This document shows, piece by piece, positions 1-9,098 of a stretch of DNA of 64,000 bases (positions within the stretch are counted from its first letter, which is position 1; every line of letters starts with the position of its first letter). This DNA comes from Clostridium sp. MCC353 (GTDB lineage Bacteria; Bacillota; Clostridia; Lachnospirales; Lachnospiraceae): positions 1 through 64,000 of the forward strand of contig NZ_WQPN01000017.1 of NCBI RefSeq assembly GCF_018785315.1, given 5' to 3'. The translations under genes were made by a program, and so were the position numbers. Under the pieces are notes generated by a model. That model was not told the origin of the DNA and did not search any database. It saw only the letters and a list, made by a program, of their open reading frames with translations.

Positions 1-130
1 CTGGGCGTTTGGAAGCGGCCTTCCGGTGCCGTTGGATTCCGGCCAGCCCGGCCCCTTCCAAACGCCCAGCCCGACCTCCGCCCCCTCCTCCCGCTTTCCT
101 GCGTAACGTTCACCAATCAAATCAAAACTA
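1..130 (-). repeat. Fold-back element copy A (cut by window edge)
   Basis: Positions 1-20 and 51-70 form a GC-rich inverted repeat (CTGGGCGTTTGGAAG arms). It is followed at 101-120 by the end box GCGTAACGTTCACCAATCAA, which recurs at 42499, 56160 and (reversed) 55191. The outer left arm would lie before base 1. The box sits 16 nt beyond the larA stop codon, on the same strand sense as in the other copies. No coding potential is seen. Confidence 0.75.
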
Positions 131-136
131 AAAAAA

Positions 137-1411
137 TTATTTTTCCACCCGAACCAACGTCTCCCCGCCCAGCGGTATGATCCCCACCTTGGCATCTGAT
201 CCCTGAACTTCAAAGGCCAGTTTCAGCGCGTCTTCCATGGTCTCTGCTTTCTTGAAGGAGAGCAGGTCACATTCTTCCTCGGTCAGTCCGTTTGTCAGGC
301 AAATGACATTTTTAACATAATTGAGCACCTGGAAATGGCACAGCGGGTTGGTCACACCAACTTTATCAGATACCTTTCCGTCTTCCACATCTTTGTAAAC
401 GGTCTCCGCATCGGATTTTAAATATTTCACCAGCATCTCTTTGTGGACCGGGGAATTGTTGCAGAAGCCTTCCCTTGGATCCAGAATGTAGATGATGGTT
501 CCGCCTTCTTTTACTCCGCACATGGAGAAGCCAAAAGGCTTAAATCCCTGCCAATAATCCATGTTGCATGGATAAGCGGACACGATTACGATATCCGCCA
601 GTTCCGGAATAGCCGGGCAGAGGGTCTTCTTGGCGAAATCCACGCCTGCGCGGTGAGCTTCTATGTAATGTCCGCAGAACAGGCCCAGAATATGGCTTTC
701 CGCGTCTAAAACCGTGTTGAGGATGAAATCAAGGCCGATTCTTCCGCCTATGGCGTCCACTTCTTTTCTCATATCGCACTCAATATTGCCGAAAATATTC
801 TGAAGCGGGAAATGGGAGCCGATCAAATGGGTGGTAGAGGTGGTCAGTTCTCCGCTGACGCCGGGCATCAGGATCTTGGCGCCGCCGCCCCAGCCCACAA
901 CATTATGGGGAGCGATATTGCCAACGGCAATTTTATAATCTGCGGCCAGAACCTCTTTATGGATGTGAAGCGGAGTTCCCATGTCGCTGTCACCGATGTA
1001 TTCATAATCCTCGGCGATTCTGTAATTTACATTGACAACTTTGTATTTCTCTTTATATTCCCTGCCCAGCTTCATCTCCAGTTCCCCATCTGTCAGCGGA
1101 CGGTGTGTGCCCGGGGCGGTCACAAAAGTGATATCCTGTGTGCGGGGCTCGATCCGCTTTATCAGGTGCGGAAGGATGGATTTAGTCGGTGTGGGCCTTG
1201 TGGCGTCGTCAATGAGGATGACAACTTTGGCATTCTCCTCAATCTGATCCAGGGAAGAATCACCGAAGGGATGATCCAGGGCCTGTTCGATCAGCTCATC
1301 CTGTGAAACCGTGGGCGTGTGATCCGCGTGTTCTGCAAAAAAGAGGAAATTTTCGTCGTTTAAGTTGATTTCAACATTGCGCATTCCTGTGAACACTTCA
1401 AATGTTTTCAT
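137..1411 (-). CDS. larA: LarA-family nickel-pincer racemase/epimerase
   Basis: The 424-residue protein matches the LarA (DUF2088) family, cytoplasmic enzymes that racemise or epimerise 2-hydroxy acids by hydride transfer through a nickel pincer nucleotide. Visible family residues are D69 and R72 (IDDATRP), H103 (GTHRP), H169 and the cofactor lysine K179 (PHNVVGWGGGAK), and H195. The length is normal. It starts with ATG at 1411 behind AGGAG. LarA homologues act on lactate, malate, sugar acids and others, so the substrate is unknown. The cofactor genes larE, larB and larC are in this window at 37.7-41.1 kb, not adjacent. A fold-back element begins 16 nt after its stop. Confidence 0.9.
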   Translation of the reverse strand: MKTFEVFTGMRNVEINLNDENFLFFAEHADHTPTVSQDELIEQALDHPFGDSSLDQIEENAKVVILIDDATRPTPTKSILPHLIKRIEPRTQDITFVTAPGTHRPLTDGELEMKLGREYKEKYKVVNVNYRIAEDYEYIGDSDMGTPLHIHKEVLAADYKIAVGNIAPHNVVGWGGGAKILMPGVSGELTTSTTHLIGSHFPLQNIFGNIECDMRKEVDAIGGRIGLDFILNTVLDAESHILGLFCGHYIEAHRAGVDFAKKTLCPAIPELADIVIVSAYPCNMDYWQGFKPFGFSMCGVKEGGTIIYILDPREGFCNNSPVHKEMLVKYLKSDAETVYKDVEDGKVSDKVGVTNPLCHFQVLNYVKNVICLTNGLTEEECDLLSFKKAETMEDALKLAFEVQGSDAKVGIIPLGGETLVRVEK

Positions 1412-1950
1412 AATATACTGCTCCTTTCTGGTTTCTAAAGTCAGGGACGTAATATATCAAAAACAAAAAATCCCCTTGAACAATAGAAAATGTGTGATAA
1501 ATAATTAACTAAGATCGCATTGGTATAAAAAGTAATATATTAGTCATTATATAGCTTTTATTGTTAAAATGTCAATATGATTGAAAATAAAAGCTTATTA
1601 TATGTGCAAAATGATAAAATATCAAAGAATAAACCCTTGGAAAAGATTGGGCCAGCCCCTTTCTACACTACGAAAAAAACGGTATAGGGATAAAAAACAA
1701 GATAAAATGCATAAAATAGATACAAATATACTGATAAAAATGTTAAAAATACGTTAAAATATCCAATTTGTGGAAAGGCAATTGTTAAAGTGCTTAAAAA
1801 TAAAAACTAATAAATTAATATATTGACATAATGCACAAAAGGTGTTAAAGTGAAGTCAGTGATATATCAGAGATGATAAAAAGGGCACGACAGTTTTAAG
1901 GCAAAGCATATTTTTAAAAAATTTATAAAAGAGAAAGGGAGAACGTATTT
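1412..1950. other. AT-rich divergent intergenic region
   Basis: This 539-bp gap separates larA from the divergently read Liv operon. It is strongly AT-rich with runs of A and T, and no open frame or stable long hairpin is visible. It must hold promoters for both directions; the only one I can point to is the TTGACA box at 1823. Confidence 0.7.
1823..1850 (+). promoter_or_regulatory. Candidate promoter of the liv operon
   Basis: A perfect TTGACA (1823-1828) is followed after 16 nt by TTAAAG (1845-1850), a weak -10. It lies about 100 bp before the livJ start. The -10 match is poor, so this is tentative. Confidence 0.4.
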
Positions 1951-3267
1951 ATGAAGAAACAAATCGCATCACTTGTTTTGGCAACAGCAATGGTATCAAC
2001 GATGGCAGCATGTTCAGGAGGATCAGCACCGGCAGGAGGATCTACGGCAGCGGGAACAACAGCGGCAGCGACAGCAGCACCGGCGGGGGATACGAAAGCG
2101 GCTGGCGATACCACCACAGCGGCGGCAGGCGGTGAAGCTGCGGCGAGCGGGGAGGTTTTTAAACTGGGAGCATACCTTCAGCTTTCAGGCGGCAACGCGG
2201 CTTACGGTATTGAAGCACGTAACGCGATTCAGATGGCAGTTGACCATGTGAATGAAAACGGCGGCTTCAACGGAGCGCAGGTTGAATTCGTACCTTATGA
2301 TACCCAGGGTTCCGCAGAAGAGGCAGTAAAGATTGTTTCTAAGTTAGTAGAAGTGGAAAAAGCCGACGCGGTTATCGGTTCTGTTAACTCCAGTGAAGTT
2401 TTTGCTGCGGCAGGAAGCTTGAACAAACAGGGCATTTATACCATCGGTTTGGGAACGTCTCCGTCATGGATGGAAGAGGACTGGCCATACGTATTCAGAG
2501 CGGCCATGAACAATGGATTCGCAGTTCCGATCACAGTTAACATGCTGGAAGATTTAGAGATGAAGAGCGTAGCGGTATTCTACGGACAGGATGACGCGTC
2601 TCTGGCAACCGGAAACTCTTTCATGGAAGAGTGTAAAGCAAGAGGAATTGAAGTGGTTAAGAGCGAGAGCTACGACCAGGGCGATACCGACTTCTCAGCA
2701 CAGGTTGCAAACCTGATTTCTGCAAAACCTGACTGCATTTACATTTCCGTTATCGGTGAGACCGGACCGGTTATCGTAAAACAGTTAAGACAGTATGGAT
2801 ATTCAGGAATCATCTTTGATAAAGAATCCTTCATGGCTTCACAGGTAGCCATTGCAGGAGCAGAGAACTCCAACTATATCGCATTTGCCAACCCATACGT
2901 TACATATAACACAATTGATGAGTGTGATATTCCGGAAGTAAAAGAATTCCTGGAAAAATATCAGGCGAAATACGGCGAGATCGCTAAGACTGACTCCTCC
3001 TACCGTGGATGGGATACCGTTATGGTTATGTGGGAAGCCAGCAAGATCGCAGGCAAGAATGATTCCGATTCTTTAAAAGACGCTACAAACAAGATTTCAG
3101 GCCTTCAGGGTCTTGGCGGTATTCTGGACTATACAAAGGGCAACAGGGAAGGATACAACACATTTAACAGCTTTATCCTGATCGACGGCAAGAACATCCT
3201 TTGGAAAGACTGGATTGCTAACGGCGGCTACGATGAATACAAAACAGCTACAGGCAACGAAAAATAA
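1951..3267 (+). CDS. livJ: Branched-chain amino acid-type ABC binding lipoprotein
   Basis: The 438-residue protein starts MKKQIASLVL and has a lipoprotein signal with lipobox MAAC (C21), then an Ala/Gly/Thr-rich linker to about residue 70, then a Peripla_BP_6 (LivJ/LivK) domain. It would be anchored outside the membrane and deliver ligand to the permeases encoded next (livH, livM). AGAAAGGGAG precedes the ATG. LivJ-type proteins bind leucine/isoleucine/valine but also amides, urea and aromatic compounds. The downstream catabolic genes make a non-amino-acid ligand plausible. Confidence 0.9.
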   Translation: MKKQIASLVLATAMVSTMAACSGGSAPAGGSTAAGTTAAATAAPAGDTKAAGDTTTAAAGGEAAASGEVFKLGAYLQLSGGNAAYGIEARNAIQMAVDHVNENGGFNGAQVEFVPYDTQGSAEEAVKIVSKLVEVEKADAVIGSVNSSEVFAAAGSLNKQGIYTIGLGTSPSWMEEDWPYVFRAAMNNGFAVPITVNMLEDLEMKSVAVFYGQDDASLATGNSFMEECKARGIEVVKSESYDQGDTDFSAQVANLISAKPDCIYISVIGETGPVIVKQLRQYGYSGIIFDKESFMASQVAIAGAENSNYIAFANPYVTYNTIDECDIPEVKEFLEKYQAKYGEIAKTDSSYRGWDTVMVMWEASKIAGKNDSDSLKDATNKISGLQGLGGILDYTKGNREGYNTFNSFILIDGKNILWKDWIANGGYDEYKTATGNEK

Positions 3268-3290
3268 TTAAGCTATCAATTATGAAGAGG

Positions 3291-3320
3291 CAGGCCGGGA
3301 ATGAAAAAAAGCCCGGCCTG
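3291..3320 (+). terminator. Hairpin between livJ and livH
   Basis: CAGGCCGGG and CCCGGCCTG form a strong stem around an A-rich loop just after livJ, with no long U tract. Such hairpins after binding-protein genes usually protect the upstream transcript or cause partial termination, giving more binding protein than permease. Confidence 0.65.
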
Positions 3321-3368
3321 TATTGGATAAAAAAGAAATAAAAGATATCTTTGAAAGGAGATACATCT

Positions 3369-4241
3369 ATGTATGGAATGCTGTTAATATCCGGACTTGT
3401 TATTGGAAGCATCTACGGGCTGATCGCTCTGGGATACAGCCTGATCTACAAGTCGTCCGGCTTACTGAGCTTTGTACAGGGCGATATCATGACGCTCGGC
3501 GCATTTCTCGGTCTCACTTTTTATTCCTATCTTGGACTTCCATTTGTTGTTTCGTTATTTCTTACGGTTTTATGTGCGGTTTTACTTGGATTTGCTCTTG
3601 AAAAGGGCGTAATCAGAAAATTATTGGATAAGAATGTTATGGCAATCTACATCGTTCTGGCAACGATAGCGATTTCTTATATTGTACAGAACGGATCGAT
3701 GCTTGTGTGGGGATCTATCGCACTGAATTTCCCTTCTATATTTGGAATCTCGACGATTAAAATCGGCAGCATCAGCGTGCAGCCGGAAGCACTCATGTGT
3801 TTCGTGGTGGCTGTCATCTGTATGTTCATCCTCCATTTGTATATGACAAAGACGAAACTTGGAACTTCCATGAGAGCTGCTTCCATGGACGCCATGGCGG
3901 CGGAATCCTGTGGTATCGACGTTTCTTTGAGCACAGGGCTTTCCTGGGGCCTGTCCGCAGGTCTTGCGGCGGTGGCCGAAATCCTGATCGGGCCGATCTA
4001 TGGCGTATATACCACATTGGGCGCGGTTATCGGACGTAAGGGATTTTCCAGCGCAGTAATCGGCGGCTACGGCAACATGTACGGCGCTATGGTTGGCGGC
4101 CTGATTCTGGGTCTTGTGGAAACATTTTCAGCCAGCCTGGTTTCTTCCACTTATAAGAACCTGATCGCATACGGACTGCTTTTAGTATTCCTGTTCCTGA
4201 AACCGACGGGTATTTTCAATGAAAAAGCCATCAAAGACTGA
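3369..4241 (+). CDS. livH: Liv-type ABC permease (LivH)
   Basis: The 290-residue hydrophobic protein (MYGMLLISGLVIGSIYGLIA...) has the many membrane segments and glycine-rich pattern of LivH permeases, one half of the transmembrane channel with LivM. I place the start at ATG 3369 behind AAAGGAG (3354-3360) rather than the in-frame TTG at 3351. The order binding protein-LivH-LivM-LivG-LivF is the standard operon order. Confidence 0.9.
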   Translation: MYGMLLISGLVIGSIYGLIALGYSLIYKSSGLLSFVQGDIMTLGAFLGLTFYSYLGLPFVVSLFLTVLCAVLLGFALEKGVIRKLLDKNVMAIYIVLATIAISYIVQNGSMLVWGSIALNFPSIFGISTIKIGSISVQPEALMCFVVAVICMFILHLYMTKTKLGTSMRAASMDAMAAESCGIDVSLSTGLSWGLSAGLAAVAEILIGPIYGVYTTLGAVIGRKGFSSAVIGGYGNMYGAMVGGLILGLVETFSASLVSSTYKNLIAYGLLLVFLFLKPTGIFNEKAIKD

Positions 4242-4280
4242 TAAAACGTATATAAGATCTATAGAATAGGAGGTACAACC

Positions 4281-5267
4281 TTGAAGGATATAAGTAAGAA
4301 GGCTATGGGAAAGAATAATTTGTGGAAAATCCTATTTGCCGTTTTATTGCTCGCTCTGCCGTTACTCATGCAGGGATCCAATTACCTGATACTGGTTTTC
4401 TGCTTTATTGAGATTTATATCATCGGTGTTTCCGGATTGGATATTGTATTCGGTTACTGCGGCCAGATTTCACTGGGCCACGCGGCATTTTACGCAATCG
4501 GCGCCTATGGCTCCGTTGTGTTACATAAGTATTTTGGTATCCCCGTAATTTTAACAATGATTATCGCGGCCTGCATCAGCGCGGCCATCGGTGCGCTCAT
4601 CGCTTATCCGTGTTCCCAGCTGGTGTTCCATTTCCTGTCCCTGGCTACCCAGGCGGTTGGTGAGATCGTTTATATTCTGGTTTCCCATTCCCCGAACAAC
4701 ATCACAGGAAACTACGTGGGCATGTATACGGACCCGGTTAATTTATTTGGATTTAAAGTCGCCACCAATACACAGTTTTATTATTTTGCGTTGGTATGCG
4801 TGGTGATATTTCTGCTGGCTAAGACCTTTTTGGTTAATTCCAAAACAGGGCGGGCGTTTACAGCAATCCGTGAAAACTCACATGCGGCCGACGGTATGGG
4901 CATCAATGTCCGCTTATACAAGGTTCAGGCATTTACCGTCAGCGCGTTTTATACCGCGTTCGCAGGCGCTATGTACGCCCATCTGGTTGGATACATCAAC
5001 CCGGATACCTTCTTATATAAACAGTCCGTTATGTTCCTCACCATGCTGCTGTTTGGCGGCACCGGATCTTTATGGGGACCGATCCTGGGCGCGGCATCCG
5101 TACTTCTGGTTAACGAATCACTTCGTGCCCTGCAGGATTATCAGATGTTTATCTACGGTATTTTGATGCTTCTTGTTATTGTTGCGATGCCGGGCGGTAT
5201 TTTCGGTGAAGGCAAGAAACTGGCCGCAAAGGTCAGAAGAAGAGTCGGAGGTGGCGCAAATGCTTAA
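4281..5267 (+). CDS. livM: Liv-type ABC permease (LivM)
   Basis: The 328-residue membrane protein belongs to the LivM family and pairs with LivH. It starts at a TTG (4281) preceded by AGGAGGT at good spacing; no ATG fits better. The conserved LivM segment FGYCGQISLGHAAFYAIGAY is visible near residue 55. Its 3' end overlaps livG by 8 bp, so the two are probably translationally coupled. Confidence 0.9.
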   Translation: MKDISKKAMGKNNLWKILFAVLLLALPLLMQGSNYLILVFCFIEIYIIGVSGLDIVFGYCGQISLGHAAFYAIGAYGSVVLHKYFGIPVILTMIIAACISAAIGALIAYPCSQLVFHFLSLATQAVGEIVYILVSHSPNNITGNYVGMYTDPVNLFGFKVATNTQFYYFALVCVVIFLLAKTFLVNSKTGRAFTAIRENSHAADGMGINVRLYKVQAFTVSAFYTAFAGAMYAHLVGYINPDTFLYKQSVMFLTMLLFGGTGSLWGPILGAASVLLVNESLRALQDYQMFIYGILMLLVIVAMPGGIFGEGKKLAAKVRRRVGGGANA

Positions 5268-6012
5268 AACAGAAGGTGTGACCATTCAGTTCGGAGGATT
5301 AATTGCTGTTAATAATGTGAGCCTTCATGTTCAGAAGAATAAAATTACTGGTCTGATCGGGCCCAACGGCGCGGGCAAGACTACATTTTTCAACTGTATC
5401 AGCGGAGTTTATGTACCGAATAAAGGTTCCGTCATTTTTGACGGGGAGCATATGGAAGGCAAAAAGCCGTACCAGATCAATAAGGCCGGCATTTCCAGAA
5501 CCTACCAGGTTATCAACCTGTTCTGGAATATGAGCGTTTTGGAAAATGTTATGGTAGGCATGCATCCCAGGCTGAAATCCAGGTTTTTCTCCGATCTTTT
5601 GAAGACGCCGGCAGAGCGGGCTGAGGAAAAGGCAGCGGTGGAAAAGGCCTATGATCTGCTTAAATTCGTGGGTCTGGAGCAGTTTGCCAATGATCCGGCA
5701 GGGAGCCTTTCCTATGGCGGACAGAGGCTTTTAGAGATTGTCCGGGGACTGGCCAGCGATCCTAAGATGATCCTTTTGGATGAACCGGCAGCAGGTATGA
5801 ATACGAAGGAAAAGAAAGAATTTGACGAACTGCTCCAAAGGATTCTGAAAAGGGGCGTTACGATATTGATGATTGAACACGATATGAAACTGGTTATGAA
5901 TGTCTGTGATTATCTGTATGTACTGGAATATGGAAAACTGCTGGCGGAAGGCGTGCCGGAAGACGTTCAGAACAACCCTGAAGTAATTCGTGCTTATTTA
6001 GGAGGTGAATAG
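5260..6012 (+). CDS. livG: Liv-type ABC ATPase (LivG)
   Basis: The 250-residue ATPase has Walker A GPNGAGKTT, the LivG-type signature LSYGGQRLLEI and Walker B MILLDEP. The start is ATG 5260 (MLKTEGVTIQFGG), preceded by CGGAGG inside the end of livM. It hydrolyses ATP on the cytoplasmic face, probably as a heterodimer with LivF. Confidence 0.9.
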   Translation: MLKTEGVTIQFGGLIAVNNVSLHVQKNKITGLIGPNGAGKTTFFNCISGVYVPNKGSVIFDGEHMEGKKPYQINKAGISRTYQVINLFWNMSVLENVMVGMHPRLKSRFFSDLLKTPAERAEEKAAVEKAYDLLKFVGLEQFANDPAGSLSYGGQRLLEIVRGLASDPKMILLDEPAAGMNTKEKKEFDELLQRILKRGVTILMIEHDMKLVMNVCDYLYVLEYGKLLAEGVPEDVQNNPEVIRAYLGGE

Positions 6013-6013
6013 T

Positions 6014-6736
6014 ATGGCGCCATTATTGGAAGTTAAAGATTTTCATTATTATTATGGAAACATCCATTCCGTAAAGGGAATCAACCTGTATGTAAACGAG
6101 GGAGAAATGGTAACCTTAATCGGCGCCAACGGCGCTGGGAAGACCACCACTCTCCAGACCATATCGGGACTTACAAAACCTCAGGGCATCCGGGGCGAAA
6201 TCTGGTTTAACGGTAAACAGATCCAGGGTAAGAAGGGCAACAAGATCACAGCCATGGGCCTTTCCCATGTACTGGAAGGAAGACATGTATTTTCCAAGCT
6301 GTCGGTAGAGGAAAACCTCATGATGGGAGCTTATCTGAGGAAGGATGCGGCTGCTGTGAAACAGGACCTTTTGGGAGTTTTTAAACGTTTCCCAAGACTT
6401 GAAGAGAGACGTACCCAGTTGGCCGGAACCTTATCCGGAGGCGAGCAGCAGATGCTGGCCATAGGAAGGGCTTTGATCGCCCGTCCTAAGATGATCCTTT
6501 TGGATGAACCTTCATTGGGCCTGGCGCCTATTATTGTAAAGGAGATTTTCGAAGCCATTAAGGAGATCAACAGGGAGGGAACGACGATCCTGTTCGTGGA
6601 ACAGAACTCAAAGATCGCCCTGGCGACGGCTGACCGCGGTTACGTGATGCAGACCGGTGAGATGATCCTGACCGATACCTGCAAAAACCTGATGGCCAAT
6701 GAAGAGGTAAAGAAAGCATACCTGGGCGGTGAATAA
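6014..6736 (+). CDS. livF: Liv-type ABC ATPase (LivF)
   Basis: The 240-residue ATPase has Walker A GANGAGKTT, signature LSGGEQQMLAIGRAL and Walker B MILLDEPSLGLAP, all typical of LivF. ATG 6014 directly follows the livG stop and uses GGAGGTGA as its ribosome site. It completes the five-gene importer; the next genes read the same way and are probably co-transcribed. Confidence 0.9.
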   Translation: MAPLLEVKDFHYYYGNIHSVKGINLYVNEGEMVTLIGANGAGKTTTLQTISGLTKPQGIRGEIWFNGKQIQGKKGNKITAMGLSHVLEGRHVFSKLSVEENLMMGAYLRKDAAAVKQDLLGVFKRFPRLEERRTQLAGTLSGGEQQMLAIGRALIARPKMILLDEPSLGLAPIIVKEIFEAIKEINREGTTILFVEQNSKIALATADRGYVMQTGEMILTDTCKNLMANEEVKKAYLGGE

Positions 6737-6865
6737 AAGGATTTTCAGTAAGTTAACACAGAATTCTGCATCTGAAACGTGGGATGCAGGAAACATGAGT
6801 CTGTGCCCGGCGCTGCTGCCGCAGACTTGGGAAAAACAGACGGCAGCGCAGAAATGAGGGATGAT

Positions 6866-7888
6866 ATGAAAGCGATTATGGTAGAAGAACCTTTTAAAGT
6901 GACAGTGGTGGATGTGGAAAAACCGGAGATCAAAGCGGATAACGAAGTGCTCATTAAAATCAAATGTGTGGGCATCTGCGGCTCTGATATCGGCATTTAT
7001 AAAGGAACCAACTCATTGGCAACGTATCCCAGAATTATCGGCCATGAATACGGCGGCCAGGTTGTGGAAGTTGGTTCGGCGGTGACAAATGTTAAAGTGG
7101 GCGATTACGTATCCGTTGACCCGGTGCGCTCCTGCGGCCACTGCTATGCATGTAAGATCAACAGGCACAACGTGTGCACCACATTGGAAGTGACCGGCGT
7201 CCATCAGGACGGCGGATGCAGGGAATATGTGGTTGCCCCTGCGGCTGATGTTTACAAAATTGACGTGGATAAAATCGATAAAGACCTGATCTGCCTGGTA
7301 GAGCCTTACAGCATCGGCGTACAGGTAAACCACCGGGCCGGCATCCATGAAGGGGATAAGGTTCTGGTTATGGGCAGCGGCCCTATCGGCCTCACGGTTA
7401 TGCAGGTGGCAAAATCCAGAGGAGCCCAGGTTATGATGACCGATCTTGTGGACGCCAGGCTTGAACGGGCAAAGGAAATGGGAGCGGACATCGTTGTCAA
7501 CGTTTCCAGAGAAGATTTGAAACAGGCGGTCCTGGACTTCACGGACGGCGAAGGAATGCCTGTGGTAGTGGACAGCGTATGTTCGTTAACTTCCGTACCT
7601 GAGGCCATGGATCTGGCTTGCCCGGCGGGCCGTGTGGTAACTCTCGGCCTGATTAATAAACCGTCGGAGATCGCCCAGGTTGATTTCACCAAGAAGGAAC
7701 TGACCGTTGTGGGATCCAGACTGAGCAATTACAGATTCCCTGAGGTAATCGAAGGATTTGAGAGCGGGGCTTTAACGCCTCAGAAGATACGCACGCACAG
7801 CTTCCCGGCTGAAAAGGCGGAAGAAGCCATGAAACTGAATATGGAACATCCGGATCAGGTATGCAAGATCACACTGACCTTTGATTGA
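6866..7888 (+). CDS. Zinc-dependent alcohol dehydrogenase (RspB/threonine dehydrogenase-like)
   Basis: The 340-residue medium-chain dehydrogenase has catalytic zinc ligands C38, H60 and E61 (CGSD, GHE), a structural zinc loop C90/C93/C96/C104, and a Rossmann segment GSGPIGLTVMQVA. It should oxidise a polyol or hydroxy acid with NAD(P). I use ATG 6866 (MKAIMVEEP) because upstream in-frame codons are not conserved in character. The sequence is closest in style to RspB, YjjN and L-idonate type enzymes. Its position between a Liv importer and uxuA suggests sugar-acid catabolism, but the substrate is not shown. Confidence 0.85.
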   Translation: MKAIMVEEPFKVTVVDVEKPEIKADNEVLIKIKCVGICGSDIGIYKGTNSLATYPRIIGHEYGGQVVEVGSAVTNVKVGDYVSVDPVRSCGHCYACKINRHNVCTTLEVTGVHQDGGCREYVVAPAADVYKIDVDKIDKDLICLVEPYSIGVQVNHRAGIHEGDKVLVMGSGPIGLTVMQVAKSRGAQVMMTDLVDARLERAKEMGADIVVNVSREDLKQAVLDFTDGEGMPVVVDSVCSLTSVPEAMDLACPAGRVVTLGLINKPSEIAQVDFTKKELTVVGSRLSNYRFPEVIEGFESGALTPQKIRTHSFPAEKAEEAMKLNMEHPDQVCKITLTFD

Positions 7889-7908
7889 TAGAGTGAGGAG
7901 CTGAGAAA

Positions 7909-8991
7909 ATGTCTTTGTCTGCCGACGAAAAAATAAAAAGAAACCTGGATTTCTGGGAGGGGAACCATCAGGAGAGGCCTCTCATGATCGCCAGGCTGGG
8001 AGGGGTGTTTTTCAGCCGGGCGTTTCAGGCATTGATCCCCCTTTTGGACCGCAGGGCTGAGATTCATCCGGAAGAGATTATCGTGGATGATTTCCTGCCT
8101 GATTATGAGCGGATGTATCAGGAATTGGAGCAAATCAATCATGACGCATTTTTTGTGGCGGAGCCCTGCACCGGGCTCCCCTGGATGGAATGCATCATGG
8201 GCGCAAGAGCTTATGGTGAATCGGTCAGCGTGGTGACCAAACCGGTATTTTCGGATTTGGAAGAACTGAAAGGGCTGAAGCTGGATAAAAATAATCCATG
8301 GTATCAGAAGTATCTGGAGTTTTCCAGTAAACTTACCGAGCTTTCCCAAGGCAGGTTTGCCGTAGGACAGCCGATTTTAAGAGGGGTTACGGATACCATA
8401 GGCGCTTTGGCGGGCCAGGTGGAAATGGCCTGCGGCCTGATCGATGAACCGGAACTGATGCACGAAGCATTTAACGCTGTGACTGATGCCCAGCGTGAAT
8501 TGATCGCCGACCAGTACGCGGTTACGAAGAGAAGCCATGGAGGATACGGCATCGGATTTTACCATATATGGACCCCGGAACGGATCATGTGGTATCAGGA
8601 GGATTTGGCGGCGCTGATGTCGCCTGCCCACTATGGAGAGTACCTGTTTGAGACATCCAATAAGGTGATCGAAGGATATCCTTATTCCCTGGTTCACCTT
8701 CATTCAGCCAGCTTCATGCATCTGGATCAGATGCTGGAGATTAAGGACTTAAAGGCAGTTCAGATCAACAGGGATGTGGTGGGACTGTCTGTCAGAGAGA
8801 TGCTGCCTCAGTGCCAGAAGGTGCTGGAAAGCGGAAAACGCCTGGTTTTGGGCATGGGGCCAATTGTGAAAGATGATATCGATGCCATCTATGACAATCT
8901 TCCCCACCAGGGAATCGCAATCAATATGATATCGGATACTCCGGAGGAAGCAGAAGAGATCCTCCGCTATGTGGATTCTAAAAAATGGTAA
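7909..8991 (+). CDS. URO-D-fold protein, function unknown
   Basis: The 360-residue protein has the alpha/beta-barrel pattern of the uroporphyrinogen decarboxylase/methyltransferase superfamily but lacks the usual N-terminal 'NHxxxDRVP' motif. It instead reads NLDFWEGNHQERPLMIARLGG. The strand where methyltransferases carry HxCG reads VHLHSASF, so a zinc-thiolate site is not evident. Heme synthesis is unlikely given the catabolic neighbours. The start has AGGAG 10 nt upstream. The second URO-D gene follows after 107 bp. Confidence 0.65.
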   Translation: MSLSADEKIKRNLDFWEGNHQERPLMIARLGGVFFSRAFQALIPLLDRRAEIHPEEIIVDDFLPDYERMYQELEQINHDAFFVAEPCTGLPWMECIMGARAYGESVSVVTKPVFSDLEELKGLKLDKNNPWYQKYLEFSSKLTELSQGRFAVGQPILRGVTDTIGALAGQVEMACGLIDEPELMHEAFNAVTDAQRELIADQYAVTKRSHGGYGIGFYHIWTPERIMWYQEDLAALMSPAHYGEYLFETSNKVIEGYPYSLVHLHSASFMHLDQMLEIKDLKAVQINRDVVGLSVREMLPQCQKVLESGKRLVLGMGPIVKDDIDAIYDNLPHQGIAINMISDTPEEAEEILRYVDSKKW

Positions 8992-9015
8992 ACAGGTAAC
9001 TGTGGACAGATTAGG

Positions 9016-9032
9016 TCCGGCCGAAGGCCGGA
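9016..9032 (+). other. Small hairpin between the URO-D genes
   Basis: TCCGGCC and GGCCGGA pair around a GAA loop, with no T run after them. It could be an mRNA processing or stability hairpin. Confidence 0.4.
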
Positions 9033-9098
9033 TCTGCCGGGATGTGTTTGGAAATCAGTTTTCAGGCACATTTTTGGCGCACAATGGGAGGGTACAAA

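Noticed and set aside
9042-9098. Upstream-extended start of the second URO-D gene
   Set aside because: The MTSKERVFAALNHEEADRVP start at 9099 has a ribosome site and matches the family; the extension does not.
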